A stretch of DNA of 64,000 bases from assembly GCA_017495165.1 (NCBI GenBank), contig JAFEII010000033.1:1-64000 (forward strand), in the 5' to 3' direction. Position 1 is the stretch's first letter. The number at the start of each line of letters is the position of its first letter. The translations under genes were made by a program, and so were the position numbers. The notes under the pieces were generated by a model. That model was not told the origin of the DNA. It ran no database searches and worked only from the letters and a program-made list of their open reading frames with translations. The DNA is from Hydromonas sp. (lineage in GTDB: Bacteria > Pseudomonadota > Gammaproteobacteria > Burkholderiales > Burkholderiaceae). Shown one piece after another: positions 1-10,687 of the stretch.

Positions 1-53
1 CCTGTGACAAACGGATTAAAAGTCCGCTGCTCTACCAGCTGAGCTAACGTCCC
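1..53 (-). tRNA. tRNA-Lys(UUU), cut by window edge
   Basis: The 5' part of a tRNA-Lys on the minus strand. It covers the acceptor 5' strand, D arm, the anticodon loop CTTTTAA (anticodon TTT) and the start of the variable/T region. It is identical over its visible length to the complete copy at 114-189, so this is a tandem duplicate. The 60-nt spacer contains a hairpin (arms 81-90 and 95-104, loop TGGA) that may be a processing or weak termination signal. Both copies are probably co-transcribed from the promoter at 203-231. Confidence 0.93.
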
Positions 54-113
54 AATGTGATACTGGTTTACTTCTTTGAAAAGCCCTGTATGGATACAGG
101 GCTTAAATATCTT

Positions 114-189
114 TGGTAGGACGTACGGGGTTCGAACCTGTGACAAACGGATTAAAAGTCCGCTGCTCTACCAGCTGAGCTAACGTCCC
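114..189 (-). tRNA. tRNA-Lys(UUU)
   Basis: Complete 76-nt tRNA on the minus strand with encoded CCA (positions 116-114). The 5' end is at 189. The anticodon stem-loop reads GCGGA-CTTTTAA-TCCGT, giving anticodon TTT, and the T arm has the GGTTCGAACC pattern. It is the promoter-proximal copy of a tandem pair, divergent from dnaB. Confidence 0.97.
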
Positions 190-202
190 AAAGAGAAACG
201 GA

Positions 203-231
203 ATTATAGAGTCGATTGCCGATTGTGTCAA
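203..231 (-). promoter_or_regulatory. Consensus sigma-70 promoter of the tRNA-Lys pair
   Basis: On the minus strand TTGACA (231-226) and TATAAT (208-203) are separated by exactly 17 bp. Both hexamers are perfect consensus, as often seen for stable RNA genes. The -10 box ends 14 bp before the tRNA 5' end. Confidence 0.9.
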
Positions 232-332
232 CTCTTTGTTTGCGTTTGTCTTAAAAAGAGTTGCACATCTCTTTGGTTTGAAGCGGCAAAACCCTTTAGA
301 ATAGCGGCTTGTTATTTTACTGGTAATCCGTT

Positions 333-1733
333 ATGAACTCTCGAAACATCCCCATGGACAATGAAATTTCCGCGCTTCGAACGCCGCCCCATTCAATTGA
401 GGCCGAGCAGTCTGTGTTGGGCGGCTTGATGCTGGACAATACGGCTTGGGACAAAATCAATGATGTGGTGCGCGAAGATGATTTTTATCGTTTTGATCAC
501 CGTTTGATTTTTAAAACTGCGGCCGCTTTGATTGAAAAAGGCCAGCCAGCGGATGTGTTGACGGTTTTTGAATCGCTCGAATCGCACGGGCGGCTTGATG
601 ATGTGGGCGGCATGGTGTACCTCAACGCGTTGGTGACCAGCGTGTCTTCTGCGGCGCATATTCGGCGTTATGCTGAGATTGTGCATGATCGCAGCTTATT
701 GCGCCGATTGGTGAGTGCGTCGGACAACATTTCTGAGTCGGCATTTAATACCCAAGGCCAAGACACCAAGGCGATTATTGACGCGGCGGAGCAGGCGATT
801 CTCAAAATCTCTGAGGCGGGGCAAAACAGCAGCAGTGATTTTTTTGAGTTGCCTAAAGTGTTGACGGAGGTTTTGGATCAGATTAACGACTTGTATCACC
901 GTGATCAAAAAGATGAGGTGACGGGCGTTTCAACCGGGTTTTATGAGCTAGACCGCATGACGGCGGGCATGCAAAAAGGTGATTTGGTGATTGTGGCTGG
1001 GCGCCCATCAATGGGTAAAACCACGTTTGCGATGAATATGGCGGAGCATATTGCGATTAATGAGGCGTTGCCTGTGGCGGTGTTTTCGATGGAGATGGGC
1101 GCAAAGCAACTGGGCATGCGGATTTTGGGTTCTGTGGGCAAACTCAATCAAGGCCGTTTGCGCACCGGGCAATTGCTCGATGATGATTGGGAGCGCTTGA
1201 CTGTTGCGCTGGAAAAAACCCATGACGTGCAATTGTATATTGATGAAACGCCCGCGCTAACCGCAATGGAGCTGCGGGCGCGGGCGCGGCGCTTGTCGCG
1301 TACGTGTGGCGGCTTGGGCATGATTGTGATTGACTATTTGCAATTGATGTCTGGCGGCGGGCGCGGCGGCGAGAACCGCGCCACCGAGATTTCTGAAATT
1401 TCACGCTCTTTAAAAGCCTTGGCGCGTGAGCTGGAGTGTCCTGTGGTGGCGCTCTCGCAGCTCAATCGAAGCGTTGAACAGCGTCCTGACAAGCGCCCGA
1501 TGATGTCCGATTTGCGTGAGTCTGGTGCGATTGAGCAGGATGCCGATATTATTATGTTTGTGTACCGCGACGAGGTTTATAACAAAGAAGACCCGAACTT
1601 AAAAGGGCGCGCTGAAATTATTATTGGTAAGCAGCGGAACGGGCCGATTGGCACGGTACATTTGAAGTTTATTGGTGAATTTACCAAGTTTGACAACGCT
1701 GATTTCGCGGACGAATACGCGCCGCAATATTAA
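333..1733 (+). CDS. dnaB: Replicative DNA helicase DnaB
   Basis: A 466-residue hexameric helicase that unwinds DNA at the replication fork and recruits primase. The N-terminal all-alpha domain (IEAEQSVLGGLMLD) is followed by a linker and a RecA-type ATPase with Walker A GRPSMGKTT near residue 225 and Walker B-type MIVIDYLQLM. The DnaB signature DLRESGAIEQDAD and an arginine-rich C-terminal segment follow. Length is normal and there is no intein. It is the first gene rightward of the tRNA-Lys pair; the metallophosphoesterase follows 8 bp downstream, so the two may be co-transcribed. Confidence 0.98.
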   Translation: MNSRNIPMDNEISALRTPPHSIEAEQSVLGGLMLDNTAWDKINDVVREDDFYRFDHRLIFKTAAALIEKGQPADVLTVFESLESHGRLDDVGGMVYLNALVTSVSSAAHIRRYAEIVHDRSLLRRLVSASDNISESAFNTQGQDTKAIIDAAEQAILKISEAGQNSSSDFFELPKVLTEVLDQINDLYHRDQKDEVTGVSTGFYELDRMTAGMQKGDLVIVAGRPSMGKTTFAMNMAEHIAINEALPVAVFSMEMGAKQLGMRILGSVGKLNQGRLRTGQLLDDDWERLTVALEKTHDVQLYIDETPALTAMELRARARRLSRTCGGLGMIVIDYLQLMSGGGRGGENRATEISEISRSLKALARELECPVVALSQLNRSVEQRPDKRPMMSDLRESGAIEQDADIIMFVYRDEVYNKEDPNLKGRAEIIIGKQRNGPIGTVHLKFIGEFTKFDNADFADEYAPQY

Positions 1734-1741
1734 GGATTTTT

Positions 1742-2902
1742 ATGCAAAAACTATTTCTTTTAATTGCTTGTCTTATTTCTATCGCAGCAATGTTTTACCT
1801 CATGCGCCGCTTACAGACGCAGGCGCAATCTGTTTGGTTCAAGCGCATCACTTTTTTGATATTTGTGGCGCTGGCGGCTTGTTTTCCGCTTTATGTCCAA
1901 ACGCGCACCACGCGCTCAGAGCTTGATCCTTGGTTTGCCAGCGCGATGACGTATGGCATGGGCGCTTTTTCATTGCTGCTGACCATGTTGTTGATTCGCG
2001 ACGGCATTTGGCTGATGTTCAAATTTAGCCCAGCGCACAAACACGTGTCGCCCAAACGGCGCGAATTTTTGCGCAACAGCTCGCGCATTGGCGTGTGGGG
2101 CGCAACGGCGGCCGTGTTCGGCACCGCCGCGCACCATGCTCAGAATGCCCCCAACCTGCATCAAATCAAGGTCAAAATTGAAAACCTGCCGCCCGAGTTG
2201 GAGGGTTTTACCATTGTTCAAATCTCAGATTTACATGTGGGACAGCTTAAAAATGAAGCGGATTATTTACAGCGCTTGATTGCGCTGGTCAATGGCGCTG
2301 GCGCAGACATGATTGCCATGACGGGCGATATTGTGGATGGACACGTGGCGCAAATGGCCAAAGCGATTGCACCATTGGCGCAGCTACAAAGCAAATACGG
2401 CACGTTTTTTGTCACAGGCAACCATGAGTATTATTCAAATGCCGACGATTGGCGCTCGCATTTTGCCTCAATGGGCTGGCAGGTGTTGGCCAATCAGCAC
2501 CAAGTGCTGCAAGTCAATGGCCACGCAGTTGTTGTGGGGGGTGTGAATGATTTGAAAGCGGCCAACTTTAAAGCAGCCGATGCATGCGACCCTGTGCACG
2601 CTTTTCAGGGCAGCCCCGCAGATGCCGCGCTCAAGCTCCTGCTTGCCCATCATCCAAGCACCGCGCCACTTACAGATGGCTTGCAGCTTGATTTACAGCT
2701 CTCAGGTCACACACATGCGGGACAATATTTCCCCTTCACCTGGCTGGTTCAGTGGGTGCACCAATACAGCCAAGGCTTAAATCGGCGCGATGCCATGCAG
2801 GTTTATGTCAACTCTGGCACGGGTTATTGGGGGCCGGCGCTGCGTACCACGGATGTACTGGGTGAGATTTCGGTGATTAAACTTGAGCGAGCGCCTGCTT
2901 AA
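1742..2902 (+). CDS. Membrane-anchored metallophosphoesterase (YkuE/YaeI-like)
   Basis: A 386-residue calcineurin-like phosphoesterase. The N-terminal 95 residues contain about three hydrophobic segments. An internal twin-arginine-like stretch RREFL (106-110) and another hydrophobic run come next, then the catalytic domain. Metal-binding motifs are ISDLHVGQ (DxH), MTGDIVDG (GDxxD), GNHEYY, AHHPS and LSGHTHAG (GHxH). The catalytic domain is predicted to face the periplasm. Relatives act on UDP-diacylglucosamine or on unknown phosphoesters, so the substrate here is not known. An AAGGA ribosome site precedes the ATG directly behind dnaB. Confidence 0.88.
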   Translation: MQKLFLLIACLISIAAMFYLMRRLQTQAQSVWFKRITFLIFVALAACFPLYVQTRTTRSELDPWFASAMTYGMGAFSLLLTMLLIRDGIWLMFKFSPAHKHVSPKRREFLRNSSRIGVWGATAAVFGTAAHHAQNAPNLHQIKVKIENLPPELEGFTIVQISDLHVGQLKNEADYLQRLIALVNGAGADMIAMTGDIVDGHVAQMAKAIAPLAQLQSKYGTFFVTGNHEYYSNADDWRSHFASMGWQVLANQHQVLQVNGHAVVVGGVNDLKAANFKAADACDPVHAFQGSPADAALKLLLAHHPSTAPLTDGLQLDLQLSGHTHAGQYFPFTWLVQWVHQYSQGLNRRDAMQVYVNSGTGYWGPALRTTDVLGEISVIKLERAPA

Positions 2903-3038
2903 AAACGGCCAGTTTCAAAACGGCTTGTTTAAAATTACCTGCTTAAGAATATTTGCAAAGGTTGCGACAAAAAACAATTATGTGGCTTGTTAGAAAAGCC
3001 GTTGTGCTTAAAATGCCGCCTTGCGATTTAGTTTGTGA

Positions 3039-5105
<2,067 letters not shown>

Positions 5106-5128
5106 CTGAACTTAAAAAGGAACTCATC

Positions 5129-5863
5129 ATGCTGGGAATCATTGCAGGCAGCGGCTTACAACGCCTAACCGACTTAAAAAACGTGCGCCGTGAAATCGTA
5201 CGCACCCCATTTGGCGACACATCATGCGCCCTCACATTTGGTGAAATCGCAGGCAAAGACGTGGTGTTTTTAAACCGCCACGGCTACGGCCACACCTTAG
5301 CGCCACACCAAATCAACAGCCGAGCCAACCTATGGGCCATGCAAAAAGTCGGCGTCACCCAAATCTGCGCCATTGGCAGCGCGGGCGCATTGGTTGACAC
5401 GGTTGAACCCGGCCAAATCATCTTGCCCGACGACGTCATCGACTACACAGCAGGCCGCGCCAACACGTATTTTGAAGGCCCAGACCAGCCGATTGTTTAC
5501 ACAGACATGTATGAACCCTTTAACCCCCAACTGCGCGCAAACCTACAAGCCGCCGCCGCAAAAGCAAACGAGCACGCCATCACACAAGCCACATACGCCT
5601 GCACAAACGGCCCGCGCCTAGAAACCCGCGCAGAAGTTCGCCGCATGGTACAAGACGGCGCAACAATTGTGGGCATGACCCTAATGCCCGAAGCCGTTTT
5701 AGCGAAAGAGCTCGATTTGGCCTACGCTGCCATGACCGTTTGCACCAATTACACAGGCGAGAACGGCACAAATGCAGGCGCTGATTTAAACCAATGGCGC
5801 GCACTCAGAGAATCAAGCCTGAAACGGGTTGAGAAAATTTTATTGCAATGGGTAACGCTTTAA
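5129..5863 (+). CDS. MTAP/PNP-family phosphorylase (probable S-methyl-5'-thioinosine phosphorylase)
   Basis: A 244-residue trimeric-type purine nucleoside/methylthio-nucleoside phosphorylase. The phosphate-binding N-terminal GIIAGSGL, RHGYGH, the GSAGAL segment and the purine/ribose site VGMTLMPEAVLAKEL are present. The length and the GMTLMPEA/TNYTGENG region resemble bacterial S-methyl-5'-thioinosine phosphorylase more than eukaryotic MTAP, but substrate choice (MTA, MTI or inosine/guanosine) cannot be settled by eye. It would act in polyamine-derived MTA salvage. SD AAAGGA precedes the ATG, 23 bp after ligA. A strong terminator at 5962 closes the unit. Confidence 0.85.
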   Translation: MLGIIAGSGLQRLTDLKNVRREIVRTPFGDTSCALTFGEIAGKDVVFLNRHGYGHTLAPHQINSRANLWAMQKVGVTQICAIGSAGALVDTVEPGQIILPDDVIDYTAGRANTYFEGPDQPIVYTDMYEPFNPQLRANLQAAAAKANEHAITQATYACTNGPRLETRAEVRRMVQDGATIVGMTLMPEAVLAKELDLAYAAMTVCTNYTGENGTNAGADLNQWRALRESSLKRVEKILLQWVTL

Positions 5864-5961
5864 AGGAACCCGCGCCAAATGGGTAAGGGCGCTTAATAGT
5901 TCACACTGAGCTATGACTGCCTATTTTTAACAGTTGAAATTTAACGTTTTGTTGTTAACGC

Positions 5962-5990
5962 AAGCGCCCCCAATCATGGGGGCGCTTTAT
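5962..5990 (+). terminator. Rho-independent terminator after the phosphorylase gene
   Basis: A perfect 10-bp stem (5962-5971 and 5978-5987; core GCGCCCCC/GGGGGCGC) with loop AATCAT, followed by TTTATAT. It separates the housekeeping unit from the Zorya operon. Confidence 0.85.
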
Positions 5991-6034
5991 ATATGGAATT
6001 TTTTACGTTAAGTCTATATTTACAAATATGCCTC

Positions 6035-6063
6035 TTATTGTTTACGTCTACTTTTGCTATAAT
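6035..6063 (+). promoter_or_regulatory. Candidate promoter of the Zorya operon
   Basis: A perfect TATAAT at 6058-6063 with an extended -10 TGC just upstream, in an AT-rich stretch. The -35 (TTATTG at 6035, 17-bp spacing) is weak, as is common for extended -10 promoters. It predicts a leader of roughly 145 nt before the zorA ATG. Confidence 0.6.
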
Positions 6064-6080
6064 TTCACCCGTCATTATTT

Positions 6081-6109
6081 TTGCACCAAATTTCAAAGGT
6101 GCAATTTTT
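6081..6109 (+). terminator. Terminator-like hairpin in the zorA leader (possible attenuator)
   Basis: TTGCACC (6081-6087) pairs with GGTGCAA (6098-6104), followed directly by a run of five T. It starts only about 10 nt after the predicted transcription start. A second perfect hairpin (GTGAATT/AATTCAC, 6126-6142) and a GTTAC/GTAAC pair (6147-6165) follow before the zorA ribosome site GAGGA at 6206. The arrangement fits premature termination or structured-leader control, but no ligand class is recognisable. Confidence 0.45.
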
Positions 6110-6215
6110 ACGCTTAATTGAATGCGTGAATTCAAAATTCACATCAGTTACGCGGAGGATGTAACGGTTATTTAACTCGCCCGCATCAAACGGCAGCGAA
6201 ATTTTGAGGAAAAAT

Positions 6216-8186
6216 ATGGATTTTTTGGATGTTTTACAAAAGCTACTGCCATTTACGTACAAGGATGCGACGGGTACGAGTTTTGGTTTGACAAGTTTAG
6301 AAAAAGGTGATTGGATTATCACTTTTTTTATTTTGGTCTTGTGGGGGATTTTTGGTCGGGCAATTTATAAATTGTGGCGCTCAAAGCAAGCGGATGAGTT
6401 GGGCGTGTCACATCTGCACAATATACTCGAGAAACATAAGAATAATATGGCGGAAGGTTATGCCGATTTTGTTGTTAAGCTGAAGCAAGCTGAACTAAAA
6501 GACAGCGGACTGGTAGACTTGTGGAATGAGTTTGACGAAAGTTTAATCAAAACCACCAACCAATACACAGGCAAAATCGAAATCCGCAACTCGATTGATG
6601 CCGAGTATTTTTTCAATAAGCACACCTTACTGACCCATTTGGGTACCAAATACTACGCCGCAATTCCATCTATTTTGTTGGGAATTGGTTTAATTGGTAC
6701 ATTTTTTGGGTTGTTTTATGGGCTGGTGCAGCTCAATATGAGTGGCGATGCCGAAACACTCAAAATCTCAATGGCCACACTCATCAACGCCGCAGGGGTC
6801 AAATTTGCCGCATCGATTTGGGGGCTGGGTTTGTCGTTGGCTTTTACCTATTATGAAAAATACTCAGAGGGCAAATTAGAGCAACGCATCGAAAAAATCC
6901 AATGGCTGGTCAACAAGGCATTCAAACGGCAAACTGCCGAGCAGAGTTTGGCGGTGATGGAGAACGAATCCAAACAGCAAACCAGCATCTTAAATAACCT
7001 ATCCATAAGCCTTACCGAGGACTCGGTGCAGAAACTCTCCGACGCGCTGGGGCAAAAAATCAAAGAAACCTTAGAGACGGCGATTGGCGAGCCGATTCAG
7101 CAGATGACGCGCCATATCGGCGGCACGGACGAACACACGCTGTACGACACCATGAAATCATTCAGTGGCGGTTTGGGTGATGAGTTCGTGAGTGGTATGC
7201 GCAACATGATGAATGATGTTTTGGGCGAAATTCGCAAAACCACGGGCACAGATGCAGCGCAACTGCAAGCGACATTGTCCACGCTCACATCAACCTTGTC
7301 TGACCTCAAACAAACCTTTGACGAGCAAAACAGCAAAACCAAACAAGCCACCGATGACACACTCAAGGCTTTGAGCGATGGTTTGATGAAAATCGGCAGC
7401 AGTGTGGCGGCTCAAAATGAGGGATTGCAAACTTCAATGGCGACCATTCTGGACTTGGTGCAAGCTCAAGCCGATGCGCACGCGACACACACGGGTCAAT
7501 TAGGCGAAACAACAACGCAAGCCACCGCAAAAATCAGCGAGACAGTCAATGTGACGCTGACAGGCATTCGCGAGACGCTGGAGAATTTGACACGCAGCAT
7601 TCACGAAACTTTTAAAGGGATGCAAGAGACGATTGAGCAATCCAAAAATCAATTGGCTCCAGTACCTGATTATTTACGCCAATTTGCCAGCAGCACCGAA
7701 AGCCTCAAAACCAGCGCGGCAAGTGCCGACAGCGGGGCGAGCAAATTAGCGCAGTCCGTTGGTGGTTTGGATGGGGCAAATGAAGTACTCAAAACCTCAA
7801 TGGCAGGTTTTGCGGCGGCATTACTCGCGCAACAGTCGAGCATGAGCGACGTGTCTACGCAGTTGGGTCAAACCGTCGAACACGCGGGCGACATTACCCA
7901 CAGCACCCAAGCGACCTATGAGCGTTTGGCGCAAGGCTACAGCGAATTGTTGGCGCAAAACGCTCAAAGCGTGGAAGGCTTTACCGAGCAAGTCCGCGCC
8001 TACAAACAACAAGCCGATGAAAGCATTGCCGCGTATCAAAGCCAAACCGATGCCAACATCAAAACAACCTTGGGCGCATTTGATGCTCAACTCACAAAAT
8101 TTGCGACTGATTTGAGCGGTGCGATTGCTGAGCTAAACGCTACGGTTGAGGATTTGAGTGAAATGATGGGGCGTAACAAATCATGA
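6216..8186 (+). CDS. zorA: ZorA, MotA/ExbB-like stator subunit of type I Zorya defence
   Basis: A 656-residue inner-membrane protein. ATG 6216 is preferred over an upstream in-frame TTG because GAGGA lies 5 bp upstream of it. Membrane segments are visible near residues 33-50, 146-172 (PSILLGIGLIGTFFGLF, MotA/ExbB-like) and 192-216 (GVKFAASIWGLGLS). About 440 residues follow, largely heptad-like and rich in Ala/Gln/Ser/Thr, predicted to form the long cytoplasmic coiled-coil tail typical of ZorA. In characterised Zorya, ZorA5ZorB2 is a proton-driven motor that senses phage-induced envelope perturbation and signals through the tail. The stop overlaps the zorB start (ATGA), indicating coupling. 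Confidence 0.93.
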   Translation: MDFLDVLQKLLPFTYKDATGTSFGLTSLEKGDWIITFFILVLWGIFGRAIYKLWRSKQADELGVSHLHNILEKHKNNMAEGYADFVVKLKQAELKDSGLVDLWNEFDESLIKTTNQYTGKIEIRNSIDAEYFFNKHTLLTHLGTKYYAAIPSILLGIGLIGTFFGLFYGLVQLNMSGDAETLKISMATLINAAGVKFAASIWGLGLSLAFTYYEKYSEGKLEQRIEKIQWLVNKAFKRQTAEQSLAVMENESKQQTSILNNLSISLTEDSVQKLSDALGQKIKETLETAIGEPIQQMTRHIGGTDEHTLYDTMKSFSGGLGDEFVSGMRNMMNDVLGEIRKTTGTDAAQLQATLSTLTSTLSDLKQTFDEQNSKTKQATDDTLKALSDGLMKIGSSVAAQNEGLQTSMATILDLVQAQADAHATHTGQLGETTTQATAKISETVNVTLTGIRETLENLTRSIHETFKGMQETIEQSKNQLAPVPDYLRQFASSTESLKTSAASADSGASKLAQSVGGLDGANEVLKTSMAGFAAALLAQQSSMSDVSTQLGQTVEHAGDITHSTQATYERLAQGYSELLAQNAQSVEGFTEQVRAYKQQADESIAAYQSQTDANIKTTLGAFDAQLTKFATDLSGAIAELNATVEDLSEMMGRNKS

Positions 8187-8875
8187 TGCAGCGACAAAGA
8201 CCCAGCGGTGTTGAGTCCGCAGACGATGGGCATTACTGGATTTCTATATCCGATTTAATGACCTCGTTGCTATTTATTTTCATCATTATTTTGGCGTATA
8301 CGATTTTAAGTTTTAGCGAAAAGTCGGCAGTGTTTGAAGAGAGTTTTTACAAACGTGGAGAGTTACTCACTCAGATTCAAACCACACTCCAAGCCAAGAA
8401 TATAGATGTTGATATCGATATTAAAAACGGCAACATGCGCATCAAGTCCGATGGTTTCTTTGCGGTGGGCGCAGCGGATTTGAGCGCGGACGGGCAAGCC
8501 AAAATGGCGGAGATTGCGCTGGTGATTCAAGCCAAATGGCAGGAGAAAGAAGCTTTTAAAAATGCAATTGATACGGTATTTATCGAGGGACACACCGATA
8601 ATGTGCCGATTAACCAAAGCATTGGTGGGCGGCGCTGGACAAACATGGAGCTGTCCGCGCAACGAGCGATTAACACTTACACCACGATGGATGCGGCAGC
8701 CCAGATTGGACAGATGAAAAACCGTGATGACAAGTATCTGTATTCGTACAGTGGCTATGCTGACCAGCGCCCCGTTCCTGGTAATTCGAATTCGACTGAA
8801 TTGGAACGGGCGCAAAATCGACGGATTGAGTTTTTCTTTGCCTTGACCAGTCCGCAGTTAAACCTTAAAAAATAG
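8183..8875 (+). CDS. zorB: ZorB, MotB/OmpA-like subunit of type I Zorya defence
   Basis: A 230-residue single-pass protein. The N-terminal cytosolic segment is followed by one membrane helix (DLMTSLLFIFIIILAYTIL) with the likely proton-carrying Asp24 at its start, as in MotB. A periplasmic OmpA-like peptidoglycan-binding domain carries FIEGHTDNVPIN (near residue 134) and the closing RAQNRRIEFFF signature. It overlaps zorA by 4 bp. Its expected role is the stator plug and cell-wall anchor that completes the ion channel with ZorA. Confidence 0.94.
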   Translation: MMQRQRPSGVESADDGHYWISISDLMTSLLFIFIIILAYTILSFSEKSAVFEESFYKRGELLTQIQTTLQAKNIDVDIDIKNGNMRIKSDGFFAVGAADLSADGQAKMAEIALVIQAKWQEKEAFKNAIDTVFIEGHTDNVPINQSIGGRRWTNMELSAQRAINTYTTMDAAAQIGQMKNRDDKYLYSYSGYADQRPVPGNSNSTELERAQNRRIEFFFALTSPQLNLKK

Positions 8876-8884
8876 GGTGGGTAG

Positions 8885-10660
8885 ATGTCTGACTTTTATC
8901 AAAAATTCCCAACTACGGATTTCAAAACAAGTTTGAGCAAAGCCAGTGATGTGTTAAATCAAATTGGCAACGGTGCACAAGCGGGCGAGGCATATAACGC
9001 CGTGGTGCAGAGGTTGTGGGTGTTGGCGAATCATCGACAATTGACCCGTTTTGGTTTTGAAACGCATGGACAGGTGCGTTATGCAGTCGCGGCATTGGTG
9101 CAGGAGCGCGGTGAGGTGGCGGGCGATGAGGATTTATTGACCCGTCTTATTGAAAAATCAAGGTTTAAGGCTTTGATGGATGAGTTGCTGGCGTTTGAGC
9201 AAGAAGGCTTTGATACAAATAACGCGCATCAGCGATTGACTTCAAAACTGCTTAACTTGTATTACCAACGTTATTTTAGTTTTGAAGCAAGCATTGCAGA
9301 TGATGCGGTGCGCAGCGCATTGCTTGTGCCACTTAAGTCAATGTTGCGCCGTTATGATGGACGTCATCGCATGACTGTATTGGCGCGAAGCAATACGCCG
9401 CTGCTTGAGGGTAAGTTGGATAAAGTACTGCTCGGTTTTGATGATGTTAAACCGCTCGATGAAATCCGTGCGGAGTTGATTTTGTCGAACAACCATGAAA
9501 TTTTTGATCGTTTATGTTTACTCCGTTTGTTGGCAAATATTCGGGCGTTGCGTGCCAATCAATATGATGTGCAGGTCAAGCAACTGTTTGCCGACGTTAA
9601 GCAGTATCCGTATGTGTGGGCGAATGCACAGCGTTTGATTTTAGAAGAGTGTGTGCGTGAAATGCTATCAAAGTGCAAAAACACCAATAATGCTGTCGAT
9701 ACGCCATGGCAACAGTTTATTTTTGAAACCATCGGTGACCCACGTGCATCGAAAAATACGCAAGCATGGCAGCGCGTTGGTACAGAGCTGCATTTGTGGT
9801 ATCGCGGGATTTTATCACGCGGCGATTTGCGCGAGTTTTTAGAAACCATGACCGATGGGCAAGGCGATGCGATTTACCAATACCGCAAGCAATTTTGGTT
9901 GCAGTATGTTGACTATGCCGACAACGCGAAAATCATGTTGGGTCGAACGGCATTGGGTCGGTTGCGTAAGCAAGCCCCTGATATGTATCAGCGGTTTATT
10001 GACAGTCCTGAAACCTACAGCCAGTTAAACGAAGCGGAACGATCGTGTGTGTTTATTGACTTCGGATCGTTTTGTGTGATTGAGGCGACGCATTCTGGTA
10101 AGTGGCGCTTGTACAATAACACGGGAATGGGGCCAATCAATATGGAGGCTGTGAAGTACGACTATTACGATTTTCATACAGGAACAGCGGCTCAACTTTT
10201 ATCGCATGATGGGGCGCACATCAACTCTCAAAGTTATTATTGGCAAAATGTGATTCGCCGAATCATCGATCCTATACTCAAAAAAGTAAGTGATTTTGGC
10301 GGTACGCTTGTACCAGCCTATGAACACTCTAGCAGCAGTGATTTGAAAAGTGGTATTCGCCAAAATCCTATACTCATATCGAAAGGCATGCCTTTAAGCC
10401 AAAAACTACCTAAAAGCAAGGCGGTGAGTCTCGATGAGATCGAGTTAAAGCGAGCGGCGAATGTAGCGAAAGGTCTTCCTGCTAACTCCCATTTTCGGTG
10501 GGATAAAGAGTCGCTTCATGATTTAAAAGCAAGTTTTATTCGTGGAGCAACGATTACAGAACTCGCAGCTCAATTTGAGCGTTCTGACAAGGCAATTGCT
10601 GCTCAACTATGGAGCTTGAGTCTGATTTCTTATCAAGAGTTTGAAAAATATAAAGCATGA
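8885..10660 (+). CDS. zorC: ZorC, EH-signature protein of type I Zorya defence
   Basis: A 591-residue cytosolic protein placed between zorB and zorD, as expected for type I. The EH_signature region (about residues 270-470) is recognisable with conserved Glu in FIDFGSFCVIEATHSGKW (about 399) and His in SHDGAHIN (about 441) followed by SYYWQNVIRRIIDP. ZorC binds DNA and is recruited with ZorD in studied systems. The last 60 residues (KASFIRGATITELAAQF, then RSDKAIAAQLWSL) look like a helix-turn-helix/Myb-like domain. That would suit DNA binding, but whether it is standard in ZorC cannot be judged here. It begins 9 bp after zorB. Confidence 0.88.
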   Translation: MSDFYQKFPTTDFKTSLSKASDVLNQIGNGAQAGEAYNAVVQRLWVLANHRQLTRFGFETHGQVRYAVAALVQERGEVAGDEDLLTRLIEKSRFKALMDELLAFEQEGFDTNNAHQRLTSKLLNLYYQRYFSFEASIADDAVRSALLVPLKSMLRRYDGRHRMTVLARSNTPLLEGKLDKVLLGFDDVKPLDEIRAELILSNNHEIFDRLCLLRLLANIRALRANQYDVQVKQLFADVKQYPYVWANAQRLILEECVREMLSKCKNTNNAVDTPWQQFIFETIGDPRASKNTQAWQRVGTELHLWYRGILSRGDLREFLETMTDGQGDAIYQYRKQFWLQYVDYADNAKIMLGRTALGRLRKQAPDMYQRFIDSPETYSQLNEAERSCVFIDFGSFCVIEATHSGKWRLYNNTGMGPINMEAVKYDYYDFHTGTAAQLLSHDGAHINSQSYYWQNVIRRIIDPILKKVSDFGGTLVPAYEHSSSSDLKSGIRQNPILISKGMPLSQKLPKSKAVSLDEIELKRAANVAKGLPANSHFRWDKESLHDLKASFIRGATITELAAQFERSDKAIAAQLWSLSLISYQEFEKYKA

Positions 10661-10687
10661 ACTAAGTAATACACAAAAAGGTAAAAC

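Noticed and set aside
6120-6165. A riboswitch upstream of zorA
   Set aside because: Hairpins are visible but no conserved aptamer core of a known class could be recognised.
6216-8875. Flagellar MotAB or ExbBD-type stator genes
   Set aside because: The very long ZorA tail and linkage to EH-signature and SNF2-nuclease genes identify Zorya; no flagellar or TonB genes are nearby.
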